From Haematospirillum jordaniae (GTDB taxonomy: Bacteria; Pseudomonadota; Alphaproteobacteria; Rhodospirillales; Rhodospirillaceae), in NCBI RefSeq assembly GCF_001611975.1, contig NZ_CP014525.1:922001-986000 (forward strand): 64,000 nt of DNA. The letters are read 5' to 3'. This document shows positions 19,201 through 27,220 of the stretch, piece by piece (within the stretch, counting starts at the first letter, position 1; every line of letters begins with the position of its first letter). A model generated the notes under the pieces. It was not told where the DNA came from and made no database searches. It saw only the letters and a program-made list of their open reading frames with translations. A program made the translations under genes and the position numbers.

Positions 19201-22200
19201 TGACTCTGTACTACAACCAGTTGCAGATTTTCCTGTGCGGTCCGTGATCAGCGATAACGGTTACACTCGCGAGGAGGTGGCCTACCTCTTTGATCCGGAT
19301 ACGGCAGCTCTCAGCGTGCAGGGCGATGTTTGCAAATACTATACGGTTGCTGTGTCCAGAGGGCCGGGCGGTCAGAATGGTTCGACCCGTTATACCTTTA
19401 TGAACGGGATTGGAGACCGTGCCCCTGGGAACCCGGTGCGGGAGGCTGTTCTGGACGGGCAGCTCCTGCGTACGGACATGCATGATGCAGGTAACCGTGT
19501 GGTGGCTAGTTATCTCAACACTTGGTCTTTTGTTGACCAAGTCCAAGATATCAGGGATGGCACGATCCGTCGTTTGCATGGCGGTTATGTGCAGTTGACA
19601 TCAACGACGCGGGTTGTCGATGGCGTGACATCAACGCAGTCCTTTGCGTATGACCTGCGTACGGGACAGGTTATGCAAACGGACATGTCAGTCCTGAATT
19701 CTGTTGCGCAGACCGAGGTCCATCGCCGCCGTGTTGTGCCCGGGTGGCAGAGATATCCGCAGTTTGGCTTTCTCAACATCTTGACGCCATGGGTGGAGAT
19801 AACCTCGACCGTTGCAACAGGTGATGCTGAACCGGTTGTAACCGGTCAGGCCCTGATGGAGTGGCGCTCTTTTCCCGGACCGGCCATCGGGGACGCCGGA
19901 CGCCTGTCTCTTTTTTCTGAAGTGCAGGCATGGAGTCGTGTTGCCGCCGGTGTTTCTACTCCATCGGAGGATCCTGCACAGTGGTTGCGGACCGGACGTG
20001 TCGAGCATCGTAATGCCTATGGGTATCACGTAGAGACCCGAACATCGTCCGGGCTGGTTCAGAGCGAGCTGTATGCCACAGTAGGTTCCCCCCTTGTTGC
20101 TACCTTTTCCGGTGCGTCTTTGTCGGGGCAGGAAGCATACTATTACGGGTTTGAACCTTATGAGACAGCCGGGAACTGGAACTTGGACCCTGCCCGGACA
20201 CCCCTTGTAACGGCCATCAGTTGCACGGGTACGCGTTGTCTGGCGGTGCCAGCAGGCGCATCTGGGGCATCCCTAGAGCTGACGCCGCGTGATCGTTCAG
20301 AGCCATTCCTGTTTTCGTTCTGGGCTTGTCTGGATCCGGCTGTGAGTGTTCATGGCCCCGTTGAATGCTGGCGTGTAGAGTATTCCGGTCCCGGTGCTGC
20401 ATCGTTGCCCACACCCCGGACTGTTCAGGTTGAATCAACACAGTGGTCTTTTTATGCCATTCCTGTGGATCTGTCCGGGTGTCAGGAGCCGGTTACGGTG
20501 CATTTGACGCCGGTCAACAGTAGCAATGTCACAATCTTTATCGATAACGTGGCATTTTCGACCCGTGGCGGGTCTGTCCGGGCCCATGTTTTTGATCCTG
20601 TGACCTATCGTCTGACGGCTGAGGTTGGTCCCTATAACCAGATCCGCCGCCGCATCTATGACCGGCAGCACCGCCAGGTCGCGATCACCAACGAATTCCA
20701 GTCTGTTGTCAATGTGATCGCGCCGTATCTGGCGCGGCAAACGCAGGATGATTTCGATCCGTATACTCCCAACAGTCAGCTTGTGGTCCAGCCTATGGGG
20801 GAGACATGGTATGGCCGGTTTCGCAACAATGGCGTCTGGTCGGACGGGTTCTCGTCGACACAGCCGACGTTGTGGACCAGTGCCAACGGGCAGCTTTCTT
20901 ATCATGGGTATCAACCCGGGCGGATCGATTTTACCGGGATCCGGCTTGTCACGGATTATATGGTTCGCCTGACTGCCAAGGCTGAACCTGGGTACAGCGT
21001 TAGCCTGCTTTTGGGTGATGATCTTTCTATCGCTTGGAATCCGGATACATGTGCTTGGACACTGACCGATCGCCTGAACAAGGATACGGTCCAAGGTGCC
21101 TTTACCAGTCCCACGCCATCCGGTGACTGGTTGGTTGTGCTTGGACCCCATGCTGTGATTGTGGCGCTTGATGGCCGGATTCTGTTCCGTTATCTGCCCG
21201 AGCAGTGCCCGCAGGGGCGTCCGGCGTTTGTTGCCGGAGGACCACTGGTTATCCGTGAATTTGTTGCCGGTAGCCGTTTACAGATGGCTATCCGCTATTT
21301 CGATGGATGCGGTCGTACGACGCAGGGGCATTCTGTTGAGGGGACACAGGTTGTCATCGCGACGACCCTGTATGACGAACTGGGGCGGCCAGATGTGCAG
21401 CTCAAGCCCGTTGCACTTGATATCCGTCGTGAAGGCTTCCTGTTCTGGCGCCGAGATCTGGTTACGGCTTTTGATCGTGACAGCGGTCTTGTGTCCGGGA
21501 AGGCAGCGGATGCGTGGCCGCAGGATCATGGATATCCTTATACCCGCAAACGGTTTGAGCCGTCTCCTCTGGGGCGTGTTGTCGAGACCGGTATGCCTGG
21601 TCGTGATTTTGCCATAACTAATCTTTCTACAAGTACCCCGGAAGGGAGTCATACCGTACGCTGGTCCTATGGAGCCAACACGGATGATGCACCAACCCGT
21701 CGCTTGGGTCTGCCGGTTGGTCGCTATGCCCGTGTGCAGAAAACAGACCAGAATGGTGACGTGTCCGTGATTCTGACCGATACGTTGTCCCGGACAGTGG
21801 CCACGGCCCGTTGTGTTGATTCAGAGCGTGGGCACTGGACCATCGAGAGCCAGGCCACGGTTTATACGTCTGATGGCGTACAGCAGGCGGTTCGTCTGCC
21901 GAATTTTTATACCCTTCCTTCCGGAGGGTCAGCCGATGCTTGGACCAAGCTGACACTCTCTGATCTTTCCGGACGGATTATCAGCCGCATGGATCCTGAC
22001 GGTGGCTTGAAGGCGGCGGTTTTCAACGCTGCCGGACATGCGCGTTTTGCCCGGGATGCTGTTACGGCCGCCCATGGTGATGTAGTTTACAGTAAGTATG
22101 ACCGCTATGGGCGGCCGCTTGAGACCGGACTCGTTGCAGCAGAATGGGACAGGCGAGCCTTGCAGGCCAAGGCGGAACAGCCGGATTGGCCACGCCCGGA

Positions 22201-24634
22201 GGATGGTGCCCGTGTCCTGCGTCGCTTTGTGCATGACGGTGATGGGACTGCTATCAATAATCTCGGGCATCTAGTTTCTGCGACGGAATGTGACGAAACA
22301 AGCCGTCAGGCTACCAGTATTCTTGTCTATGATCATGACGACGCCGGTCAGGTTGCAGGAAAGACGTTGCATTTGCCGCAGCTTGGCCGGGCGTATGCGA
22401 CAACCTTTACCTACGACAACCTAGGTAATGTGACCGGCACAACGTATCCCTCCGGGTTTACAGTCCTGTCACAGCGTGATGCTGTCGGACGTGTCGAGCG
22501 TATGGTTGATGGAAATGGCACTGTGCTGGCTGCATGGGCATACGCACCGGGTGACCAGATTGCGGAACAGCGCATCCTTCCCGGTGCACAGGCAGCGGTG
22601 ACGACAGATTATGTCTATAACAGCCCCGGGTGGCCGGTCCGTCTTTCTTCGGCCTTTATGACCGAAGAGCTGTCCTACAACAGTGGGGCTGCAAATGGTA
22701 CAGCATACTACAATGGGCAGGTTTCTGCGGTCGATGTGGTCTTTTCTCTGCCAGCTTTGGCCGTGCCGGGGTTCCCGGCACGGACCTCCACCGCCTGTCG
22801 CTATGATGCAGGTGGTCGGATTCTGTCAGCCCGGACGATGGCTGATGGTGTTATCCAGCCGCGGTGGAGTTTCGGGGTTGTTACGCCGACATCCTATGAT
22901 GACAACGGTAATGTTTTGTCCTGTGACCATGACGGTCAGGCAATGGCATATCGTTATCGTGCCGGTACAAACCAGGTTATCAACACTGATGGCAGTGATC
23001 ATGCCGATTATGCCTTTGATGCTGTCGGTGCCGTAACGCGGGCTTCTTCAAGGGCAATTACCGATATTGTGCGTCATCCAGGTACACGGCGTGTGGACAG
23101 GATACGGACCACAGATGGTGATGTTGCCTTCGAGTATGACAGCCGCTCAAATCGTATCGTTAAGGCCACGACAGAGGGGCGCCGGATTTATGTGCGTGGT
23201 GTGAACGGCTGGACCTTGATGGAGGAGTATTGTCCGGCTTCGGGAACGCCATCGGTTACCGAATATCTCTATGGCCCCGGCGGGTTGTTTGCCATTCGGG
23301 TTGACAGACAGGTTATGCCGGTTCTGACGGATCATCTGGGGTCCGTGCGTGGGCTGGTATCGGCAGACGGAAGGCTTTCAAGCGCATTCCATTATAATGT
23401 ATTTGGTGAGGTTGTAGCCCGTTACGGGGCCGGTGATCACTTGCGTTACCGCTTTACCGGGTATGAGTATGACGCAGAAACAGGCTTGTACAATGCGTCA
23501 GCCCGTCTTTATGACCCGGTATCAAAGCGTTTTTACAGTGTTGATCCCAAGGGACAGTACGCATCCTCTTATGTTTACTGTGGCAATAATCCGGTCTCTC
23601 TTCTTGATCCTACCGGAGAGGCAGCGTGGTGGGCCGTTCTTCTGGGTGCCTTGGTTGGTACGGCTGCAACCCTGCTGACAGGCGGTGCCGGTGCATTTCT
23701 GTTTGCAATGGAAGAAGGGACGGCGCTGGGGGTTTCTACCGCTGTTGCAGCGACCGCCGGTGCCGTTGGTTCCCTTGCCGGTGATGCGACAACAGCGGGA
23801 GCATCCGGTGAGCGCTTTACGCCGGTGCGGGCACTCGTTGATCTTGCCGCTGGTGCTGCCGGTGGTGCTGCGGGTGAGTTTTTTGGTGGTACAGCAGCCA
23901 ATGCTGCGATCGGCCGTGCTTTCAGGGCCGGTTATTCGGCTACAGCTGTCAGCAGGATTGGCTCTATCGCATCCGGGATAGCGGGTGGTTTGTCTGGTTC
24001 TGCCGCCGCGATAGGAACGCAGGCGGCCCTCGGTGGTCAGCCCCTTTTCAGTGCAGGGAGTGGCATAACGGTGGCCTTGTCAGCTCTGGCTGGTTTTGGC
24101 GGAGCTGTTGCTGCGTCCGGGTCCTACTTCTCTTGGTTCGGGAATACGATGCCCGTGCCGTTGGGAGAAAATGAGTTTGATCTGATTGATGCCTTTACCC
24201 GGGTGAATCCAATCCCCAACCCCGAGACCGGTCACGTATATCGGTTCCTGACTCTCAATCGTGAAGAGCTTGGGATGCATTCCTCTGTTTCCTACCGTCT
24301 GAATGAAGCCGGGACCGAATTCCATGATGTGATTGACGTGCATGGTGCCGGGCGTTTTGTGTTCCCGTCCATCAAGGGCGCCGGGTATATGCGCCCGATG
24401 TCAGGCAAGCTTCTGGCACGGTATATGCGGACCCAACACCCTGACTGGGTTGGCGGCGGTACACATCCCCCGATCAAGATGTCTTGCTGCTTCAGTGCGA
24501 TCCCGGGATCCCGCGGGGGGGCTGTTGGCCAAACAATTGCGACAGCCCTCAATCGAACGACCTATGGAAGTCTTGGTACGGTTTATATGATCGCAGGTGC
24601 TCCGGACTGGAAATGGGTTCGTTTTACTCCATGA
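16289..24634 (+). CDS. Giant Rhs/YD-repeat protein, Tc-toxin B+C-like, with C-terminal peptidase-like domain
   Basis: About 2781 residues without a signal peptide or PAAR domain. The N-terminus (FRGTVSFSVPLLSLPGR, then GILGLGWDLPLDRI near residue 80) resembles the SpvB/TcB start. Residues about 500–780 contain repeated blade-like motifs (VYTWNGRWIAW, FTWNDLSRSW, LYTWKSDRTL). The C-terminal half has YD repeats and a classic Rhs core (DHLGSVRGLVSADGR, RLYDPVSKRFYSVDP, LLDPTGEA). After the core come an Ala/Gly-rich hydrophobic stretch and a final domain of about 170 residues. That domain has DVHGAGR (His near 2685) and KMSCCFSA (Cys near 2733), the spacing seen in caspase-fold (clan CD) peptidases. 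I chose the ATG at 16289; a TTG at 16265 adds eight residues. A toxin role is inferred. Confidence 0.85.
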   Translation: MSAARLDTVLEAPPGQASQYSADGRSGQDVNLFRGTVSFSVPLLSLPGRGGLNLELLATYSSAVSGQVVQSNRDAPTGILGLGWDLPLDRIDAHYAVPGDRDSATLFLTSRGSRNRLYRVARPWQRGNLDISLSASLDRKEVTPAVQRAFLDQGLVLDREARVTVDIPGKSWSVVDPVNAYMLVVRVEAGSLSVLDGGLHYEAEGYDFSRICYYAPFERWEIYDTSGLCRIFGGASGTNAAGHGTSQGDSIVWGVHWNGWAGPGMVAHDPEGKRIQAQYPLSWYVSAQRAPNRDEIHFAYRQVQPLVGVNGLPFTRAIYLETVTDMFGRSARLIYAPKQYSSEMSGVREYLDPHRAVPDDAPTAWQDRYETLFLERVECCAHTGDLLFTTCFTYELGLFSAVPDKAPPDFAGTMTRRVLTAISRVQADGSFLPPLRMTYHPATGSNPGAIASRHLPEGAVIAYDYQQKSLAKCSRSLTVLPSLASAKPRVWFGTDYAVVMWIADSRFSLTVYTWNGRWIAWTPSVRQYLLSIDPDGINPVLRDDFFVLHVPDADKVSSCMLFFHRDNRILGGWIEDPASPLGIESRNSHVVAGDRFLAIANGQNNTVTRFTWNDLSRSWTQENVPTEEHMRDPSVWHIFLAANATAMVVLYYDGLSAPGTKQSRLVCHGIGETGDWSILDTRPAPDITISGPDVRANFHWVAASWVFAAASVIADTGSRLTWQLSLYTWKSDRTLNTPFQTVGTIDKTESGVLPWQPIPVISASGLVACGPDLLRFNGRDWLPNNSLSLRNPVMDGAAFRFVAGDDVVVKTEYTPDQVIGMLQAFDPDTTLSVWAGDPLLLYDGAPVGSGLQHYGSSVGGNTVTFGDRVYDRGVSTDWKEAARHVTGSLPPDVNTATLINQGPLFLLALGQDNAGRPMTRITILKPGFIFAGEVVQQALCESSGPGSFATFLPSYEPFDQAQFLTLYRFLHDSVLQPVADFPVRSVISDNGYTREEVAYLFDPDTAALSVQGDVCKYYTVAVSRGPGGQNGSTRYTFMNGIGDRAPGNPVREAVLDGQLLRTDMHDAGNRVVASYLNTWSFVDQVQDIRDGTIRRLHGGYVQLTSTTRVVDGVTSTQSFAYDLRTGQVMQTDMSVLNSVAQTEVHRRRVVPGWQRYPQFGFLNILTPWVEITSTVATGDAEPVVTGQALMEWRSFPGPAIGDAGRLSLFSEVQAWSRVAAGVSTPSEDPAQWLRTGRVEHRNAYGYHVETRTSSGLVQSELYATVGSPLVATFSGASLSGQEAYYYGFEPYETAGNWNLDPARTPLVTAISCTGTRCLAVPAGASGASLELTPRDRSEPFLFSFWACLDPAVSVHGPVECWRVEYSGPGAASLPTPRTVQVESTQWSFYAIPVDLSGCQEPVTVHLTPVNSSNVTIFIDNVAFSTRGGSVRAHVFDPVTYRLTAEVGPYNQIRRRIYDRQHRQVAITNEFQSVVNVIAPYLARQTQDDFDPYTPNSQLVVQPMGETWYGRFRNNGVWSDGFSSTQPTLWTSANGQLSYHGYQPGRIDFTGIRLVTDYMVRLTAKAEPGYSVSLLLGDDLSIAWNPDTCAWTLTDRLNKDTVQGAFTSPTPSGDWLVVLGPHAVIVALDGRILFRYLPEQCPQGRPAFVAGGPLVIREFVAGSRLQMAIRYFDGCGRTTQGHSVEGTQVVIATTLYDELGRPDVQLKPVALDIRREGFLFWRRDLVTAFDRDSGLVSGKAADAWPQDHGYPYTRKRFEPSPLGRVVETGMPGRDFAITNLSTSTPEGSHTVRWSYGANTDDAPTRRLGLPVGRYARVQKTDQNGDVSVILTDTLSRTVATARCVDSERGHWTIESQATVYTSDGVQQAVRLPNFYTLPSGGSADAWTKLTLSDLSGRIISRMDPDGGLKAAVFNAAGHARFARDAVTAAHGDVVYSKYDRYGRPLETGLVAAEWDRRALQAKAEQPDWPRPEDGARVLRRFVHDGDGTAINNLGHLVSATECDETSRQATSILVYDHDDAGQVAGKTLHLPQLGRAYATTFTYDNLGNVTGTTYPSGFTVLSQRDAVGRVERMVDGNGTVLAAWAYAPGDQIAEQRILPGAQAAVTTDYVYNSPGWPVRLSSAFMTEELSYNSGAANGTAYYNGQVSAVDVVFSLPALAVPGFPARTSTACRYDAGGRILSARTMADGVIQPRWSFGVVTPTSYDDNGNVLSCDHDGQAMAYRYRAGTNQVINTDGSDHADYAFDAVGAVTRASSRAITDIVRHPGTRRVDRIRTTDGDVAFEYDSRSNRIVKATTEGRRIYVRGVNGWTLMEEYCPASGTPSVTEYLYGPGGLFAIRVDRQVMPVLTDHLGSVRGLVSADGRLSSAFHYNVFGEVVARYGAGDHLRYRFTGYEYDAETGLYNASARLYDPVSKRFYSVDPKGQYASSYVYCGNNPVSLLDPTGEAAWWAVLLGALVGTAATLLTGGAGAFLFAMEEGTALGVSTAVAATAGAVGSLAGDATTAGASGERFTPVRALVDLAAGAAGGAAGEFFGGTAANAAIGRAFRAGYSATAVSRIGSIASGIAGGLSGSAAAIGTQAALGGQPLFSAGSGITVALSALAGFGGAVAASGSYFSWFGNTMPVPLGENEFDLIDAFTRVNPIPNPETGHVYRFLTLNREELGMHSSVSYRLNEAGTEFHDVIDVHGAGRFVFPSIKGAGYMRPMSGKLLARYMRTQHPDWVGGGTHPPIKMSCCFSAIPGSRGGAVGQTIATALNRTTYGSLGTVYMIAGAPDWKWVRFTP

Positions 24635-24662
24635 CCTCAACCCCATACAGGATATGACAGCT

Positions 24663-25847
24663 ATGAGCCTTTCTGATGTTGAAGAGAAACCAGCCGTTTG
24701 CCCGAATGATGAAAGTCTGCAGACTTTGGTCCAAGTTGCGTCTCTGGAAGAGTACAAGACCCTGTTTGCAGGGGATCTGACCGATGTACAGCGTGAGGCC
24801 CATACGCAGCATCTTTCGTGTCAGCATGGGAATGCTCTTGACGGTACTGATGATAATGGGTGCCTAGCCCGCCTCAGCAACTTTGTCTATGGTGCTGGTA
24901 AACTGGCACCTCATGACAAGGCTTTTGCCAAAAAGATATTCCCTGTACAGGCCAGCAAGATAGCCGTTGAGGATATGACGGTGACAACTGATATCGTCTA
25001 TGGTCCCGCTGCGGCACCTGTTTTGTTGAACGTGGGAACGTTGACGTTTGCCGGTGGATCAATTACGGCACTGAACACGGTTCTTACAATCAACGCCCGC
25101 AAAGTTGCTTTCCGTAGAGGCACTGGAACCAAGCCCTATCATATTGGTATTCTTGGTACAGACGGTGTCACCGGCATGGACGGTGCTCATGGCGATACGC
25201 CCTCCAATCAGGCTGCATCCGGCAAGGATGTCCAGCCTGCCTCTCCGGGGATCTGCACAGGTGTTGGGCCGGGCGGTCTTGGCAGCAACGGGTCCAATGG
25301 CGGGGACGGGCAGGATGGAAATATCGGCGGAACCGGGCGCCCCAGCCTGCAGGCTAACGTGACGTTTTATGAATTTGATAATCCGGCAGGAGAAAAGTTG
25401 GTCGTCTTCACGCGTTCCGGTGCTGGTGGTGCCGGCGGTCGTGGCGGAGACGGCGGTGCCGGGCAGCAGGGTGGAAATGGTGGCTGTGGTTGTGACTCTG
25501 GCTGTGAAGGCACCGATGGCGGCGATGGTGGCCGTGGTGGCAATGGTGGCGATGGCGGCAACGGTGGTCAGGGCGGTAACGCTGTCGATGGTGGTGATGT
25601 GTTCATAAAGGTTCCTGCCGAAGCAGTATCCAGCGTTGTGAGGATTGCTGATCTTGCCCATGTCGGCATTGGTGGTGCTGGTGGCTTGGGAGGCGCAGGC
25701 GGTCGTGCCGGCAACGGAGGAGCAGGCGGGAAGCATTCTTCGAAAGGAGCGGGTGGTGCGCGTGGCAACAACGGCAAGCCCGGTCAGCCCGGCAAGGAGG
25801 GGATTCGTCAGGGTAATCCCGGAAATATTTATATCAACAGTCTGTAG
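24663..25847 (+). CDS. Glycine-rich protein with polyglycine-type repeats, first paralogue
   Basis: About 394 residues. The first 190 or so form a non-repetitive domain without a signal peptide, including beta-like segments LNVGTLTFAGGSITAL and VLTINARKVAF. From about residue 250 the chain is dominated by GGxGGxGG runs (GGRGGDGGAGQQGGNGG, GGDGGRGGNGGDGGNGGQGG). It ends PGNIYINSL. The ATG at 24663 lies 10 nt after AGGA and 28 bp after the Rhs stop codon; the frame is also open upstream inside the Rhs gene. Such repeats can form polyglycine II helix bundles, as in some phage adhesins. It shares its architecture with the next gene. Adhesin or toxin-partner roles are guesses. Confidence 0.75.
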   Translation: MSLSDVEEKPAVCPNDESLQTLVQVASLEEYKTLFAGDLTDVQREAHTQHLSCQHGNALDGTDDNGCLARLSNFVYGAGKLAPHDKAFAKKIFPVQASKIAVEDMTVTTDIVYGPAAAPVLLNVGTLTFAGGSITALNTVLTINARKVAFRRGTGTKPYHIGILGTDGVTGMDGAHGDTPSNQAASGKDVQPASPGICTGVGPGGLGSNGSNGGDGQDGNIGGTGRPSLQANVTFYEFDNPAGEKLVVFTRSGAGGAGGRGGDGGAGQQGGNGGCGCDSGCEGTDGGDGGRGGNGGDGGNGGQGGNAVDGGDVFIKVPAEAVSSVVRIADLAHVGIGGAGGLGGAGGRAGNGGAGGKHSSKGAGGARGNNGKPGQPGKEGIRQGNPGNIYINSL

Positions 25848-25864
25848 ACGGTACGGTTATACGC

Positions 25865-27160
25865 ATGGTGCTGACCACTGAGTCTTCGGGTTACGATCTG
25901 TCGGTCCTTCCCCGCCCGGGGGAGGACTGGCTGACCGGAACCCATTTTGTCACAGTGCCGGATCTGGAGACGGCGCGCCGTCTGTTTGGCTCGCCGGATC
26001 ATGCAGTTCGTGTACGCAAGAGTGCATTGTTCTATCGCGGGATTGAGGCGCGCCAGCGCCTTCCCCAAGGGATGCATGACCGTGGCGAGGAATATGCGAT
26101 TGCGGATGGCAGGCTGCATGAAGCGGACCGTGCCGGGCTTGCCAACCATCTGCCCCTGCATGTCAAGGTGATCCGTCTTCCCTACAAGCGACTTGCCCAA
26201 GGCGAGGTCTGGGATGTCAGTGTCCGTCATGGACAGTGGCCTAGCCTTGATTACATGGAAGAGCTGTATGTCTTTGTGCACGTTGATCATCTGGTTCTGG
26301 AGGAGGGGGCCCGGGTTATCGTATCGGGCAACGTGTTGTTTCTTGTATGCGGCACGCTGGAACGTGTTGCCCCGGTCAGCTCCTGGCAGGGCGTATCTGA
26401 GGACAAGTATGATATTGCGGTTCTGCCAACCCCTTTCTCTGTAGACCGGCAGCTGAGCCCTAATACAGGATGTCCTGGTATTGACGGGTTACCCGGGGAT
26501 GACGGTGTTCATGGCATGTCTGTTGAGGTCGAGGGATCTCTCTTCGGTCCGGTACCGGTTCATGTTCCCGCGCAGTGCCATGCTGGGGATGGTGGGCACG
26601 GTCTGGACGGGGGCCATGGTGTGCGTGGCCGTAATGGTGGCATGTGCAAGGTGGCCGATATAAGGATCGCGCGGTTGGTGGGGTGTGACTCTTATCCCCT
26701 GCGTATTTTTTCCCGTGCTGGGTTCGGTGCTCCCGGGGGGCGCGGTGGGCAGGGAGGGCGCGGTGGTAACGGTGGGCAGGGTGGTAACGGCATCAAGTCT
26801 CTCCGTGTCTTGATGCCTTCCGGGGATGGGGGTACCGGTGGTCACGGGGGGCAGGGTGGTAACGGTGGACAGGGCGGAAACGGTGGGCTGTCATCCAATA
26901 TTTTTGTCCAGGTCCCGGTGGGAACGGTGATCCAGTCTCTCTCTTTACCGTCTTCGGGTGGTCCGGGTGGTTCACCGGGTTCGGGTGGATTGCCGGGGCT
27001 TGGTGGAGCAGGGGGAGCAGCATCGCTCGGTATTTCTCCCGGGCGCCGGGGATGTGACGGGCTTCGTGGCGCTGACGGGTTGCCCGGGCGTCCGGGCCGA
27101 TCGCGACCGGGAGCGGGTATTTTTGTGATTGAGTGCGACCGTTTCGGTCCAAGTTTCTGA
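25865..27160 (+). CDS. Glycine-rich protein with polyglycine and collagen-like segments, second paralogue
   Basis: 431 residues, 17 bp after its paralogue. Shared landmarks show that the two genes are related: LRIFSRAGFGAPGGRGGQGG here matches LVVFTRSGAGGAGGRGGDGG there, and IFVQVPVGTVIQSL matches VFIKVPAEAVSSVV. The N-terminal 190 residues include beta-like segments (YVFVHVDHLVLEEGARVIV). Further on are short collagen-like triplets (GCPGIDGLPGDDG, GLPGRPGR) and a region of GGxGGxGG runs near residues 290–350. No signal peptide is visible. It is the last gene of the apparent Rhs operon; the next gene lies on the other strand. Function is unknown. Confidence 0.75.
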   Translation: MVLTTESSGYDLSVLPRPGEDWLTGTHFVTVPDLETARRLFGSPDHAVRVRKSALFYRGIEARQRLPQGMHDRGEEYAIADGRLHEADRAGLANHLPLHVKVIRLPYKRLAQGEVWDVSVRHGQWPSLDYMEELYVFVHVDHLVLEEGARVIVSGNVLFLVCGTLERVAPVSSWQGVSEDKYDIAVLPTPFSVDRQLSPNTGCPGIDGLPGDDGVHGMSVEVEGSLFGPVPVHVPAQCHAGDGGHGLDGGHGVRGRNGGMCKVADIRIARLVGCDSYPLRIFSRAGFGAPGGRGGQGGRGGNGGQGGNGIKSLRVLMPSGDGGTGGHGGQGGNGGQGGNGGLSSNIFVQVPVGTVIQSLSLPSSGGPGGSPGSGGLPGLGGAGGAASLGISPGRRGCDGLRGADGLPGRPGRSRPGAGIFVIECDRFGPSF

Positions 27161-27220
27161 CAGTGCCCCGTATGCCTCAAGACCAAGGGATGCTCTGACC
27201 GGGACCGTTCGCTGCGGCTT

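Noticed and set aside
25400..25840. Possible CRISPR or microsatellite in the glycine-rich genes
   Set aside because: The DNA repetition is explained by glycine codons in a continuous frame; there are no spacers of constant length.
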